A stretch of DNA of 64,000 nt from Winogradskyella jejuensis (GCF_900129745.1 NZ_FQWS01000001.1:558001-622000), one strand, 5' to 3'. Positions 1-8,826 are shown, counted from the first letter of the stretch. The notes: generated from the letters alone by a model not told the origin. Numbers and translations: made by a program.

Positions 1-387
1 CCAGGAAATGTAAAACTAACTCCAAAGATTCTTAAAAATTCTCAAGAATATATTACAGAAAAATATAACTTACCTCATAACCATATTGATTTTGTTTTCC
101 ACGGTGGTTCTGGTTCTACACTAGAAGAAATTAGAGAAGCTATTGGTTACGGTGTTATAAAAATGAATATCGATACAGATATGCAATACGCCTTTATGTC
201 TGGCGTACGCGATTATATGAGTGAGAAAGAAGCGTATTTACAAACGCAAATAGGAAGTCCTGATGGTCCTGATTCTCCTAACAAAAAATATTACGACCCT
301 CGTGTGTGGTTACGCAAAGGTGAAGATGCATTTGTAGCAAGACTCAAAAAAGCTTTTGAAGACTTAAATAACGTAAATACTTTATAG
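1..387 (+). CDS. fbaA: Class II fructose-bisphosphate aldolase, C-terminal part
   Basis: The frame is open from base 1 to a TAG stop at 385-387, so this is the last 128 residues of a gene that starts before the window. It carries FHGGSGS and, further on, KMNIDTDMQYA, both hallmarks of class II (zinc-dependent) fructose-1,6-bisphosphate aldolase. The HGGSGS loop bears a metal-ligand histidine and phosphate contacts, and NIDTD binds the substrate phosphate and the potassium ion. The enzyme reversibly splits fructose-1,6-bisphosphate into dihydroxyacetone phosphate and glyceraldehyde-3-phosphate in glycolysis and gluconeogenesis. The C-terminal extension ending in DPRVWLRKGE is typical of the E. 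coli-like class IIA form. An internal ATG at 163 is not the start, because homology continues upstream of it. Confidence 0.95.
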   Translation, partial: PGNVKLTPKILKNSQEYITEKYNLPHNHIDFVFHGGSGSTLEEIREAIGYGVIKMNIDTDMQYAFMSGVRDYMSEKEAYLQTQIGSPDGPDSPNKKYYDPRVWLRKGEDAFVARLKKAFEDLNNVNTL

Positions 388-407
388 TACTATTTTTTAA
401 CACATTT

Positions 408-444
408 AAAACCCTGTTTCACAGTAATTTGAAACAGGGTTTTT
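408..444 (+). terminator. Rho-independent terminator after fbaA
   Basis: Arms AAACCCTGTTTCA (about 408-421) and TGAAACAGGGTTT (430-442) enclose an 8-nt loop and run into a T tract. It lies about 20 bp after the fbaA stop. Confidence 0.85.
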
Positions 445-483
445 CAATTTACAATCACTACCTTAAGCATAATACTCTAAATG

Positions 484-514
484 TTGAACAGTTATTATAA
501 AATGCCTAATTTTG
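484..514 (+). promoter_or_regulatory. Bacteroidota-type promoter of accD
   Basis: TTG at 484-486 and TAATTTTG at 507-514 are 20 bp apart and fit the Bacteroidota -33/-7 consensus (TTG, TAnnTTTG). Transcription would start near 521, giving a leader of about 70 nt. Confidence 0.55.
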
Positions 515-594
515 TATGCTGAATTTATTTCAGACTAACTGATAATAGTTTAGAGTCAATCTAAAATCGCTAATCCAAAATCGTAATTTAAAAC

Positions 595-1452
595 ATGGCT
601 TGGTTTAAAAGAAAAGATAAAGGTATACAGACCTCAACTGAAGAAAAGAAAGACACCCCTAAAGGTCTTTGGTATAAATCTCCCACAGGAAAAATAATAG
701 ACACTAAAGAACTTGAAAAGAATTTTTACGTGAGTCCAGAAGACGGCTACCACGTAAGGATTGGAAGTAAAGAGTATTTTGAAATTTTATTTGACGACAA
801 CAAGTTTAAAGAACTTGACGCAGGCCTAACTTCAAAAGACCCTCTTAAATTCGAAGACACTAAAAAATATCCAGACCGTTTAAAAGCGGCTCAAGCAAAA
901 ACCAATCTCAAAGACGCTGTACGAACAGCAGTCGGTAAATCTAAAGGTGAAGACTTAGTTATTGCTTGTATGGATTTTTCATTCATTGGAGGCTCTATGG
1001 GTAGTGTTGTTGGTGAGAAGATTGCTCGTGCTGCTGATTATGCTTTAAAAAAGAAATTGCCTTTTATGATTATAAGCAAATCTGGTGGTGCGCGTATGAT
1101 GGAAGCTGCTTTATCTTTAATGCAGTTAGCAAAAACTTCTGCAAAGTTGGCACAATTAGCAGATGCAGGAATTCCATACATCTCATTATGTACAGACCCA
1201 ACTACTGGAGGCACTACCGCATCATTTGCGATGTTAGGAGATATTAATATTTCTGAGCCAGGCGCATTAATTGGTTTTGCTGGTCCTCGTGTTGTAAGAG
1301 ACACCACTGGAAAAGAACTTCCTGAAGGTTTTCAAACATCAGAGTTTTTGTTAGAACATGGTTTTTTGGATTTCATCACGCATCGAAAAGAATTAAAAAA
1401 CAAGGTGAATCTTTATATTGATTTAATAAAGAATCAACCTCTAAGAGCATAA
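595..1452 (+). CDS. accD: Acetyl-CoA carboxylase carboxyltransferase subunit beta
   Basis: This is the beta subunit of the carboxyltransferase that moves the carboxyl group from carboxybiotin to acetyl-CoA, the first committed step of fatty acid synthesis. At 285 aa it has the family length. The crotonase-like core is clear: [12 protein letters not shown], the SGGARMMEA stretch, [15 protein letters not shown] and GPRVV. The start at 595 gives the usual flavobacterial N-terminus [10 protein letters not shown]. The N-terminal region aligns with the zinc-ribbon segment of E. coli AccD ([11 protein letters not shown], then YVSPEDGYH), but all four zinc-binding cysteines are missing, replaced by Ser, Gly or Asp-type residues. 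The alpha subunit AccA is not in the window. The gene is monocistronic, between its own promoter and a strong terminator. Confidence 0.95.
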   Translation: MAWFKRKDKGIQTSTEEKKDTPKGLWYKSPTGKIIDTKELEKNFYVSPEDGYHVRIGSKEYFEILFDDNKFKELDAGLTSKDPLKFEDTKKYPDRLKAAQAKTNLKDAVRTAVGKSKGEDLVIACMDFSFIGGSMGSVVGEKIARAADYALKKKLPFMIISKSGGARMMEAALSLMQLAKTSAKLAQLADAGIPYISLCTDPTTGGTTASFAMLGDINISEPGALIGFAGPRVVRDTTGKELPEGFQTSEFLLEHGFLDFITHRKELKNKVNLYIDLIKNQPLRA

Positions 1453-1480
1453 AAAAAGCGAGCCAATTGGCTCGCTTTTT
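1453..1480. terminator. Bidirectional terminator between accD and the convergent lipoprotein gene
   Basis: Perfect palindrome with arms AAAAAGCGAGCC and GGCTCGCTTTTT around an AATT loop. A and T tracts on both sides let it work for both convergent genes. Confidence 0.9.
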
Positions 1481-1505
1481 CATTTAAACTCAACTATAAA
1501 CTAAA

Positions 1506-2354
1506 CTAATTCAAAGTAATTGTAATTTCTGTACCGTCATTAAAGGTAAACAAGGCTTCGTTATCACAATCACCAGTACCGTAATCAAAAATCCCTCCAA
1601 AATTTGTACGTTGTATGTCTATTGTACCACTTACAAAGTACGTGCAAATCACCTCTCGACGAAGTGGTGTTAATACTTCGTAAGTATGCGTGTTTCCATT
1701 TACAAAAGTTGTTGTCCAATTTCCTGTAACTTCAAATACATTATCGCTAAAAATACCGCTACCAAAACCTTCAACCCATTCTCTAACTTTGCTTCCTGTT
1801 CTTGATGCTTGCACACCACTTGGCCAAATCACAGTTAAATCTAAAGTGTGCGTAAACTGGGGATTGCCATTATCGTTTTCTTTTTCTCTTAGAATAGTTC
1901 TGCTACCTAAAATATTTTTATTATCGAAATAAAAATCTTCTAGATTATAGGTAATTAAAGTCTCCATCGCTTCAATATCTCTAGTGTATGAGAAAATAAT
2001 TTTCCCTTTGAGAACGTGTCCTCGTACAATGCAACCTTCGTCACCAAAATCTACAGTCACTTCTCTAAAGCCCTGTTCTGCAATAACAGTTATTGTAACG
2101 CAATCTGGTAAAGCTGGTGGTACTATCCTACCGGTAGGATTTGCTAAGTCATATTCAAAAACTTCGACAACCATATCCTCAAGAGAGGAGCTTGCTGCAT
2201 CAACCTCAGAAGCCCTAGCCAATTCTAAAGTGTCTTGAGAGGTATTATCAATTTGTATAGGTTCATCATTATCAGAACAAGAATTAAATGCCAATCCAAT
2301 AATTAGTGAAGCCAAAATGCTTTTTAAAATCTTATTAAAATGTTTCATAATCAA
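1506..2354 (-). CDS. Lipoprotein of unknown function
   Basis: This 282-aa protein has a basic N-terminus, a hydrophobic stretch (ILASLIIGLAF) and the lipobox AFNSC, so it should be lipidated at Cys26 and exported. CSDNDEP just after the Cys is the acidic and serine-rich tail usual for Bacteroidota lipoproteins. The rest is rich in Thr, Val, Gly and Asp with alternating polar and hydrophobic residues (for example ITVIAEQGFREVTVDFG), which suggests beta-sheet. I recognise no named domain. The first two Met codons are close together (MIMKHF) and the true start could be either. It stands alone, convergent with accD. Confidence 0.8.
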   Translation of the reverse strand: MIMKHFNKILKSILASLIIGLAFNSCSDNDEPIQIDNTSQDTLELARASEVDAASSSLEDMVVEVFEYDLANPTGRIVPPALPDCVTITVIAEQGFREVTVDFGDEGCIVRGHVLKGKIIFSYTRDIEAMETLITYNLEDFYFDNKNILGSRTILREKENDNGNPQFTHTLDLTVIWPSGVQASRTGSKVREWVEGFGSGIFSDNVFEVTGNWTTTFVNGNTHTYEVLTPLRREVICTYFVSGTIDIQRTNFGGIFDYGTGDCDNEALFTFNDGTEITITLN

Positions 2355-2522
2355 TTTGTTTAAGTTATTAATGGTTAATTCAAATACTTTACAATCCTCT
2401 GCGCACTAAGATTTTAGATAAAGTATTTAATATTTTTGTTTGTTAACATGATTTTAAGACCTTGTATTTTTAAAAAGGTTTAATACCGTTCATCGAAAAC
2501 TCTAAATAATTGTATTAAAGAC

Positions 2523-2551
2523 TTGTAAATCTTTAATTTTTCCTATATTTG
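2523..2551 (+). promoter_or_regulatory. Promoter of rpsO
   Basis: TTG at 2523-2525 and TATATTTG at 2544-2551, 18 bp apart, fit the Bacteroidota consensus. Transcription should start near 2557, within the first bases of a perfect hairpin (2556-2574). Confidence 0.65.
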
Positions 2552-2555
2552 CCGC

Positions 2556-2574
2556 CTGAAAGAACGACTTTCAG
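2556..2574 (+). promoter_or_regulatory. 5'-terminal hairpin in the rpsO leader
   Basis: CTGAAAG (2556-2562), loop AACGA, CTTTCAG (2568-2574): a perfect 7-bp stem at or very near the predicted 5' end of the rpsO mRNA, about 32 nt before the ATG. It could protect the transcript end or take part in S15 feedback. Both roles are inference. Confidence 0.5.
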
Positions 2575-2606
2575 AATACATAACAATCATTTACATAAAT
2601 ATTAGC

Positions 2607-2876
2607 ATGTACGTTACAAAAGAAAAGAAGGCTGAAATCTTCGCAAAACACGGTAAAAGCGCAAATGACACAGGTTCTGCTGAAGGACAGATTGCATTAT
2701 TTACTGCAAGAATTAACCACTTAACAGAGCACTTAAAACAAAATCGTAAAGATTATAACACTGAGCGTTCGTTAGTAAAACTAGTAGGAAAGCGTCGTGC
2801 TCTACTAGACTACTTAACTAAGAAAGATATCTTAAGATATCGTGCGATAGTTAAAGAATTAGGATTAAGAAAATAA
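2607..2876 (+). CDS. rpsO: 30S ribosomal protein S15
   Basis: The protein is 89 aa, the standard S15 length, with the motifs DTGSAEGQIALFTARI and a C-terminal LVGKRRALLDYL stretch. S15 is a primary binding protein that contacts 16S rRNA at the helix 20-22 junction and organises the platform of the small subunit. It lies directly upstream of pnp, as in many bacteria, but a terminator stands between them here. Its own promoter and a leader hairpin precede it. Confidence 0.97.
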   Translation: MYVTKEKKAEIFAKHGKSANDTGSAEGQIALFTARINHLTEHLKQNRKDYNTERSLVKLVGKRRALLDYLTKKDILRYRAIVKELGLRK

Positions 2877-2888
2877 TCTAAATAAAGA

Positions 2889-2914
2889 GACCACGCCTAA
2901 CAGCGTGGTTTTTT
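2889..2914 (+). terminator. Terminator or attenuator between rpsO and pnp
   Basis: CCACGC (2891-2896), loop CTAACA, GCGTGG (2903-2908), then a T run. Read-through would feed pnp, since no convincing separate pnp promoter is visible. Confidence 0.8.
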
Positions 2915-2989
2915 ATTATCATATAACGCAATCGAAAGCGTATAACATTCGAGTTGAAGAAGCTAAATACAGTTTTTCATTGGTCTAAC

Positions 2990-3065
2990 ACACAACTACA
3001 CACAACAACAACACAACGACCATTGTTTAACGAAGCTTTTTATCAATAGACTTCAATTTCTATTG
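2990..3065 (+). promoter_or_regulatory. CA-rich leader and hairpin upstream of pnp
   Basis: The 215-bp rpsO-pnp gap holds a stretch built almost only of C and A (about 2989-3020), which should be unstructured in RNA. A hairpin follows: CAATAGA (3044-3050), 8-nt loop, TCTATTG (3059-3065), ending 26 nt before the pnp ATG. PNPase controls its own mRNA through a leader stem in E. coli; a similar role here is only inferred. Confidence 0.4.
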
Positions 3066-3091
3066 GAAATAAAAAGCAAGAATAAAAATTT

Positions 3092-5353
3092 ATGATTCCA
3101 AAGACTTACAAAGAGGTCATTGACCTTGGCGACGGTAGAGAAATCTCTATTGAAACCGGAAAATTAGCAAAACAGGCGCATGGTTCTGTTGTTGTACAAT
3201 CAGGAAAATGTATGCTATTGTGTACTGTAGTTTCTAACTACCACTCTGCAGATGTTGACTTTTTACCATTAACTGTAGATTACAGAGAAAAATTTGCAGC
3301 AGCAGGTCGTTACCCTGGTGGTTTCTTTAAAAGAGAAGCAAGACCAAGTGATGGTGAAGTATTAACTATGCGTTTAGTAGACCGTGTATTACGACCATTA
3401 TTCCCAAAAGATTACCATGCTGAAACTCAGGTGATGATTCAATTAATGTCTCATGACTCAGAAGTTATGCCAGACGCTATGGCAGGATTAGCGGCTTCAG
3501 CTGCTATTCAATTATCAGATATTCCGTTTGAAACACCTATATCAGAAGTTAGAGTTGGACGTATTAATGGTGAATTTATCATCAACCCAACTCAAGACCA
3601 ATTATTAGAATGTGATATTGACATGATGATAGGAGCCTCTGCTGATTCTGTAATGATGGTAGAAGGTGAAATGGATGAGATTTCTGAAGAAGAAATGGCT
3701 GATGCTATAAAGTTTGCTCATGAAGCAATTAAGGTGCAGTGTGCTGCTCAAGTTAGACTAGCAGAAGCTGTTGGCAAAAAAGAAGTACGCGAATACGAAC
3801 CAGAACGTGAAGACGAAGACTTAAAAGCTAAGATTCATGATATGGTTTATGATAAAACCTATGCTATTGCAAAAGCAGGGTCTTCTAAGCATGAAAGAGG
3901 AGCTGCTTTTTCTGAAATAAAAGAAGAAGTTTTCAATTCTTTCTCAGAAGAAGAGCAAGACGATTTAGGGAAACTTATTCATAAATATGTAGCAAAAGCT
4001 CAAAAAACAGCTATTAGAGATTTAACCCTAAATGAAGGTTTACGTTTAGATGGTCGTCAAACAACCGAAATCAGACCGATTTGGTGTGAGGTAGATTATT
4101 TACCATCTACTCACGGTTCTGCCATCTTTACACGTGGGGAAACTCAAGCATTAGCCACTGTAACTTTAGGAACATCTAGAGAAGCAAACCAAATAGATAT
4201 GCCATCTTTTGAAGGTGAAGAGCGTTTCTATTTACATTATAATTTCCCTCCTTTTTCAACAGGTGAAGCGCGTCCAATCCGCGGAACATCCCGTCGCGAA
4301 GTAGGTCACGGTAACCTAGCACAACGTGCACTTAAGGGTATGGTACCAGATGATTGTCCTTACACAGTGCGTGTTGTATCAGAAGTATTAGAATCTAACG
4401 GTTCGTCATCTATGGCAACAGTATGTTCTGGTACAATGGCATTAATGGATGCAGGTGTACAATTAAAGAAACCTGTTTCTGGTATTGCTATGGGATTAAT
4501 TTCTGAAGGTGATAAATATGCTGTATTATCTGATATTCTAGGTGATGAAGATCATTTAGGTGACATGGACTTTAAAGTAACAGGTACCGCAGATGGTATT
4601 ACGGCTTGCCAAATGGATATTAAAGTAAAGGGCTTAAGCTATGAGATTTTAGTAAATGCACTAAAACAAGCACGTGAAGGACGTTTACATATCTTAGAGA
4701 AATTGACTGATACCATTGCTCAACCTAATGCAGAAGTTAAGGAACACGCACCTACAATGGTAACACGTCGTATACCTAACGAGTTTATTGGTGCCTTAAT
4801 TGGCCCAGGCGGAAAAGTCATCCAAGAATTACAAAAAGAAACGGATACAACTATTGTTATTAACGAAGACCCAGTAACAGAAGAAGGTATTGTAGAAGTT
4901 CTTGGTGTTGGTAGTAAAGGTATTGATATGGTTATGGCCAAGATTGATTCTTTACTATTTAAACCAGAAGTTGGTAGTGTTTACGAAGTAAAAGTTATAA
5001 AAATGCTTGATTTTGGTGCTGTTGTAGAATACACTGAAGCTCCAGGAAATGAAGTTTTATTACACGTAAGCGAACTCGCTTGGGAACGTACAGAAAACGT
5101 GTCTGATGTTGTAAACATGGGTGATGTTTTTGATGTAAAGTACTTTGGTATTGACTCTAGAACAAAGAAAGAGAAAGTATCTCGTAAAGCTATTTTACCA
5201 AAACCTGAAGGTTATGTAGCTAGACCTCCAAGAGAAAACAACCGTAATGGTCGTGATAATAATAGAGGTAGAGATAACCGTGGACGCGATAATCGTAATA
5301 GAGACAACCGCAGAGACGACAGAAAACCAAGAGAAGATAATAAGGAAAATTAA
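3092..5353 (+). CDS. pnp: Polyribonucleotide nucleotidyltransferase (PNPase)
   Basis: PNPase degrades RNA from the 3' end with phosphate and can add nucleotides in reverse; it is a trimeric cytoplasmic enzyme of RNA turnover. The 753-aa protein has two RNase PH-like domains joined by an alpha-helical domain. The first contains [12 protein letters not shown]; the second contains [16 protein letters not shown] and [16 protein letters not shown], with the catalytic acidic residues. A KH domain follows (about 557-618, [15 protein letters not shown]), then an S1 domain (about 626-700). The last 40 or so residues form a low-complexity tail of Arg, Asn, Asp and Gly, absent from E. coli PNPase, that probably adds RNA binding. 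It lies downstream of rpsO. Confidence 0.97.
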   Translation: MIPKTYKEVIDLGDGREISIETGKLAKQAHGSVVVQSGKCMLLCTVVSNYHSADVDFLPLTVDYREKFAAAGRYPGGFFKREARPSDGEVLTMRLVDRVLRPLFPKDYHAETQVMIQLMSHDSEVMPDAMAGLAASAAIQLSDIPFETPISEVRVGRINGEFIINPTQDQLLECDIDMMIGASADSVMMVEGEMDEISEEEMADAIKFAHEAIKVQCAAQVRLAEAVGKKEVREYEPEREDEDLKAKIHDMVYDKTYAIAKAGSSKHERGAAFSEIKEEVFNSFSEEEQDDLGKLIHKYVAKAQKTAIRDLTLNEGLRLDGRQTTEIRPIWCEVDYLPSTHGSAIFTRGETQALATVTLGTSREANQIDMPSFEGEERFYLHYNFPPFSTGEARPIRGTSRREVGHGNLAQRALKGMVPDDCPYTVRVVSEVLESNGSSSMATVCSGTMALMDAGVQLKKPVSGIAMGLISEGDKYAVLSDILGDEDHLGDMDFKVTGTADGITACQMDIKVKGLSYEILVNALKQAREGRLHILEKLTDTIAQPNAEVKEHAPTMVTRRIPNEFIGALIGPGGKVIQELQKETDTTIVINEDPVTEEGIVEVLGVGSKGIDMVMAKIDSLLFKPEVGSVYEVKVIKMLDFGAVVEYTEAPGNEVLLHVSELAWERTENVSDVVNMGDVFDVKYFGIDSRTKKEKVSRKAILPKPEGYVARPPRENNRNGRDNNRGRDNRGRDNRNRDNRRDDRKPREDNKEN

Positions 5354-5375
5354 TTTCTTTTAACTTTTAATATTT

Positions 5376-5406
5376 AAAAGCCCAACAGTGATGTTGGGCT
5401 TTTTTA
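5376..5406 (+). terminator. Terminator after pnp
   Basis: AAAAGCCCAACA, loop GTGA, TGTTGGGCTTTT followed by more T. It is a strong 12-bp stem about 25 bp after the pnp stop. Confidence 0.9.
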
Positions 5407-5520
5407 GAAATAAAGTAGTGATTAAAATTATTTTAAAACTTTTGTAACAAAACATGTGCTTTTTACGTATAACTATAGCGCAACATCGTGTTGCCCCAAA
5501 AATTGCACACATAATTTTAC

Positions 5521-6384
5521 ATGAGACAACTTAAAATTACCAAGCAGGTTACTAACAGAGAAACCGCTTCATTAGACAAGTATTTACAAGAAATTGGTAA
5601 AGTAGACCTTATTACTGCAGACGAAGAAGTAGAATTGGCACAGCGTATTAAAGCTGGTGACCAAATTGCTTTAGAGAAGTTAACAAAGGCAAACTTACGT
5701 TTCGTTGTATCTGTAGCTAAGCAATATCAAAACCAAGGATTAACATTACCAGATTTAATTAACGAAGGTAATTTAGGTTTGATTAAAGCTGCACAACGTT
5801 TTGATGAAACTCGTGGTTTTAAATTTATATCATACGCCGTTTGGTGGATTAGACAATCTATTTTACAAGCTTTGGCTGAGCAATCGCGTATTGTGCGTTT
5901 ACCGCTTAATAAGATTGGTTCTATTAATAAAATCAATAAAACCTTTGCCTTTTTAGAGCAAAGTCATGAGCGTCCGCCATCGGCAGAAGAAATTGCAAAA
6001 GAATTAGACATGACTATTAACGATGTTAAGGAGTCTATGAAAAATTCTGGCCGCCACGTATCAATGGATGCACCACTTGTTGAAGGTGAAGATTCTAACC
6101 TTTACGACGTATTACGTAGTGGTGAGTCTCCGAATCCTGATAGAGATTTATTACACGAATCTCTTAGAACAGAGATTGAGCGTGCGCTTGAAACATTAAC
6201 ACCTCGTGAAGCAGATGTTATTCGTCTATACTTTGGTTTAGGTAACCAACACCCAATGACTTTAGAAGAAATTGGTGAGACATTTGATCTTACTCGTGAG
6301 CGTGTAAGACAGATAAAAGAGAAAGCAATTCGTAGGTTAAAACACACCTCACGAAGTAAAATATTAAAAACCTATTTAGGATAG
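5521..6384 (+). CDS. rpoD: Primary (housekeeping) RNA polymerase sigma factor
   Basis: The protein is 287 aa with no region 1.1, the compact form of sigma-A usual in Bacteroidota. Region 1.2 lies near the start ([19 protein letters not shown]). Region 2 follows, with [18 protein letters not shown] and the promoter-melting and -10 recognition helix [15 protein letters not shown]. Region 3 and region 4 come next; the latter ends in a helix-turn-helix ([19 protein letters not shown]) that reads the -33 box. This polymerase form recognises the TTG/TAnnTTTG promoters seen elsewhere in the window. Upstream, TTTTG followed after 19 bp by TACGTATA could be a weak promoter, but the -7 match is poor. 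It is monocistronic, between terminators. Confidence 0.96.
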   Translation: MRQLKITKQVTNRETASLDKYLQEIGKVDLITADEEVELAQRIKAGDQIALEKLTKANLRFVVSVAKQYQNQGLTLPDLINEGNLGLIKAAQRFDETRGFKFISYAVWWIRQSILQALAEQSRIVRLPLNKIGSINKINKTFAFLEQSHERPPSAEEIAKELDMTINDVKESMKNSGRHVSMDAPLVEGEDSNLYDVLRSGESPNPDRDLLHESLRTEIERALETLTPREADVIRLYFGLGNQHPMTLEEIGETFDLTRERVRQIKEKAIRRLKHTSRSKILKTYLG

Positions 6385-6498
6385 TAATATCGTTATTTTA
6401 ATTTTCAATTAATTTTTGTTAGATTACAACACGATTTACGACTAAATTTCGGTAACAACAGTTACAAAACATAACTGTTCGTTTTTTGATTGATGAAA

Positions 6499-6532
6499 GA
6501 AACCCCGGCTGATTACCGGGGTTTCACTTTTT
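6499..6532 (+). terminator. Terminator after rpoD
   Basis: GAAACCCCGG (6499-6508), loop CTGATTA, CCGGGGTTTC (6516-6525), then a T-rich tail. This is one of the most GC-rich stems in the window. Confidence 0.9.
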
Positions 6533-6569
6533 TATGTAAATTGGGCTTTGCCTAACCCCCCAATCAAAA

Positions 6570-6980
6570 ATGAAGGCTATTTGCTACATTAGTAACTTTT
6601 CTAAAGACCTCAGCAAAAATGACATTGACGAGTTAATCAATGATGTCAACAAAAAAAACAAAATTCATGATGTCACTGGACTCTTAATCATTAAAAACAA
6701 ACACTTTTTCCAAATCCTAGAAGGAGAAGAAGAAAAAGTTGATGAATTGTATGAAAAAATAAAAGTAGATTCTAGACATACTGGAGTAATTAGATTACTG
6801 GACACTAAAATTGAAGGAAGAATATTCAAAGACTATAACAGTGGTAAATTTGATGTTTTCCAAAGATTTACCAGTATGAAAAAACTATATTTGTACTTCA
6901 ATTGGATAAAAAATGCGGATTATTTACCTGCAGACGAATTAATTAAATTAACAACCAACTTTTTAAACAACAACAAATGA
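6570..6980 (+). CDS. BLUF-domain blue-light sensor
   Basis: This is a stand-alone BLUF domain (136 aa), an FAD-binding blue-light receptor. The three residues that define the flavin hydrogen-bond switch are present at canonical spacing: Tyr6 (CYISNF), Asn30 and Gln48 (FFQILEGE); Tyr-Asn is 24 and Asn-Gln 18, as in AppA. The motif DVTGLL and the conserved DSRH fit too. The strand-5 segment, usually WSMGF, reads DYNSGKF, so the semi-conserved Trp is Tyr and the Met is Ser. There is no effector domain, so it must act through a partner. The stop overlaps the rpe start (ATGA at 6977-6980), which implies translational coupling. Confidence 0.9.
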   Translation: MKAICYISNFSKDLSKNDIDELINDVNKKNKIHDVTGLLIIKNKHFFQILEGEEEKVDELYEKIKVDSRHTGVIRLLDTKIEGRIFKDYNSGKFDVFQRFTSMKKLYLYFNWIKNADYLPADELIKLTTNFLNNNK

Positions 6981-7639
6981 GTAAATGTTTAATAGCACCT
7001 TCTATGTTAGCTGCAGATTTCGGCAATCTTCAACGTGATACAGAAATGGTGAATAATAGTGATGCCGATTGGTTTCATATTGATGTTATGGACGGACATT
7101 TTGTACCAAACATTTCTTACGGAATGCCAGTGATTGCTGCTATTAAAAAACATGCTACCAAGCCATTAGATGTGCATCTAATGATAGAAAAACCTGAGCG
7201 TTATATTGAAGAATTTGCAAAAGTTGGTGCAGATATTATTACTGTACATCATGAAAGTACTGTACACCTTCATCGTACTCTTAGACAAATAAAAGCTGTA
7301 GGTTGTAAAGCTGGAATTGTCTTGAATCTAACAACACCCGTTTCTGTTTTAGAAGATATTTTGCCAGAATGTTACATGGTATTACTTATGTCCATAAATC
7401 CAGGTTTTGGCGGGCAAAAATTCGAAGACATTACTTATAATCGCGTAAAGAAGCTACGTAAAATGATTGACGAGCAAGGCTTAGATACACTTATTGAAAT
7501 TGATGGTGGTGTAACGGACCAAAATATAAAAAAACTTACTGATGCTGGCGCGAATGTTTTTGTTGCGGGAAGTCACGTTTTTAAAAGTGACAATCAGCCA
7601 GAAACGATTGCTAATTTGAAGCGTTTGGCTAATTCTTAA
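6977..7639 (+). CDS. rpe: Ribulose-phosphate 3-epimerase
   Basis: This enzyme interconverts D-ribulose-5-phosphate and D-xylulose-5-phosphate in the pentose phosphate pathway, in the cytoplasm, using a divalent metal. The 220-aa TIM barrel shows all family signatures: APSMLAADFGNL near the N-terminus, HIDVMDGHFVPNIS with metal-ligand His and catalytic Asp, DVHLMI, VLLMSINPGFGGQKF, and EIDGGV with the second catalytic Asp. The start overlaps the stop of the BLUF gene by 4 bp. Its 3' end overlaps the convergent wecB by 11 bp, so there is no room for a terminator. Confidence 0.96.
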   Translation: MSKCLIAPSMLAADFGNLQRDTEMVNNSDADWFHIDVMDGHFVPNISYGMPVIAAIKKHATKPLDVHLMIEKPERYIEEFAKVGADIITVHHESTVHLHRTLRQIKAVGCKAGIVLNLTTPVSVLEDILPECYMVLLMSINPGFGGQKFEDITYNRVKKLRKMIDEQGLDTLIEIDGGVTDQNIKKLTDAGANVFVAGSHVFKSDNQPETIANLKRLANS

Positions 7640-8729
7640 TTAGCTTTTCTGTAATTACACTAACAATACGCTCAGCAGTTTTCCCATCCCAAAATGGAAT
7701 AGATTGTGTTTGTTTCCATTGACCGTCGAAGAGTCTTTCTAAATAAGACTTAAGATTCTGAGGATTTGTGCCTACTAATTCGTTTGTACCTAACTCAATC
7801 GTTTCTGGGCGTTCTGTATTATCTCTAAGTGTTAAACATGGTACATTCATAATTGAAGCTTCCTCTGTAATACCACCAGAATCCGTAATTACTGCTTTAG
7901 AGTTATGGACTAAATAATTAAACTCTAAGTAACTTAAAGGCTCTACAATACAAAGACGCTTAGTATCTACATCTAACTGTGATAATATTTTTTGCGTTCT
8001 TGGATGCGCTGGAAATACAATTGGCAAATCTCTTGTTTGCTTTATGATTTCAGTCAACATCACTTCAAGATTACGCTCTTCATCAACATTTGCAGGGCGA
8101 TGCATGGTTAAAACAATATAATGCTGAGCTTCAAGATGTAATGTATTCCAAATTGAGGGCTTATAAAATCTATTTTTATTGTTCAAAAGTGTATCTATCA
8201 TGGTGTTACCCACCAAAAACAGTTGTTTTTCTGCTTTACCCTCTTCTAATAAATTTTTATTTGCTAATTCCGACGTTGTAAAGAAATAATCGGCAATACT
8301 ATCTGTCACAATCCTATTGACTTCTTCAGGCATGGTCATATCACCGGAGCGAATACCGCCTTCAACATGAGCTACTTTAATATCTAGTTTTTTAGCCACA
8401 AGTGTACATGCCATGGTAGATGTTACATCGCCAACAACAATAACTAAATCTGCAGGAAAGCTATTCAACTCTTTTTCAAAAGCTAATAAAATACTCGCTG
8501 TTTGCTCAGCTTGCGTACCTCCAGAACACTCAAGATTAGTATTTGGTTCTGGTATTGCCAATTGCTCAAAGAAGCTTTGAGACATATTTTTATCGTAATG
8601 CTGTCCCGTATGTACCAATCGATAACTTAAATCTGCTCCAGTATCTTTCGCTTTATTTAAAGCACCTATAATAGGTGCAATCTTCATAAAGTTGGGGCGC
8701 GCTCCTGCTACTATTGTAATTCTATACAT
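7629..8729 (-). CDS. wecB: UDP-N-acetylglucosamine 2-epimerase (non-hydrolysing)
   Basis: The enzyme converts UDP-GlcNAc to UDP-ManNAc, a precursor for surface polysaccharides. At 366 aa it is full length for the two-Rossmann-domain GT-B-like epimerase. Visible signatures are GARPNFMKIAPII at the N-terminus, HTGQHYD, VVGDVTSTMA, HVEGGIRSGD, TMHRPANVDEERN and the nucleotide-binding ITDSGGITEEA. No other polysaccharide genes lie next to it, so its end product cannot be read from the context. It ends inside the 3' end of rpe (11-bp convergent overlap). Confidence 0.94.
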   Translation of the reverse strand: MYRITIVAGARPNFMKIAPIIGALNKAKDTGADLSYRLVHTGQHYDKNMSQSFFEQLAIPEPNTNLECSGGTQAEQTASILLAFEKELNSFPADLVIVVGDVTSTMACTLVAKKLDIKVAHVEGGIRSGDMTMPEEVNRIVTDSIADYFFTTSELANKNLLEEGKAEKQLFLVGNTMIDTLLNNKNRFYKPSIWNTLHLEAQHYIVLTMHRPANVDEERNLEVMLTEIIKQTRDLPIVFPAHPRTQKILSQLDVDTKRLCIVEPLSYLEFNYLVHNSKAVITDSGGITEEASIMNVPCLTLRDNTERPETIELGTNELVGTNPQNLKSYLERLFDGQWKQTQSIPFWDGKTAERIVSVITEKLIKN

Positions 8730-8760
8730 ATTGGACTTTAAGCTAAAAAATTAAGCTTTT

Positions 8761-8768
8761 CAAATTTA
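8761..8768 (-). promoter_or_regulatory. -7 box of wecB
   Basis: On the minus strand this reads TAAATTTG, a match to TAnnTTTG, about 32 bp before the wecB ATG. No TTG stands at the right distance upstream, so only half of the promoter is supported. Confidence 0.4.
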
Positions 8769-8796
8769 CACTTTTAGAACAACTATTTTGACTACA

Positions 8797-8826
8797 AATA
8801 AAAAAACCAGAGGATTTCTCCTCTGG
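8797..8826 (-). terminator. Terminator of the small gene at 8926-9228
   Basis: Arms CCAGAGGA (8807-8814) and TCCTCTGG (8819-8826) with a 4-nt loop. On the minus strand the stem runs into seven T residues. It also separates the small gene from wecB. Confidence 0.85.

Noticed and set aside
163..387. A 74-aa gene starting at the ATG at 163
   Set aside because: The frame is open to base 1 with aldolase motifs upstream of this ATG (FHGGSGS), so it is the tail of fbaA.
1038..1307. Open frame antisense to accD
   Set aside because: It lies wholly inside accD on the opposite strand, has no promoter or family motif, and its sequence is a reading-frame shadow. The same applies to the other antisense frames inside pnp, rpoD, ftsA, mraY, ftsI, prc and arsM.
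5438..5470. rpoD promoter (TTTTG, 19 bp, TACGTATA)
   Set aside because: The -33 element and spacing fit, but the -7 box matches the consensus at too few positions.
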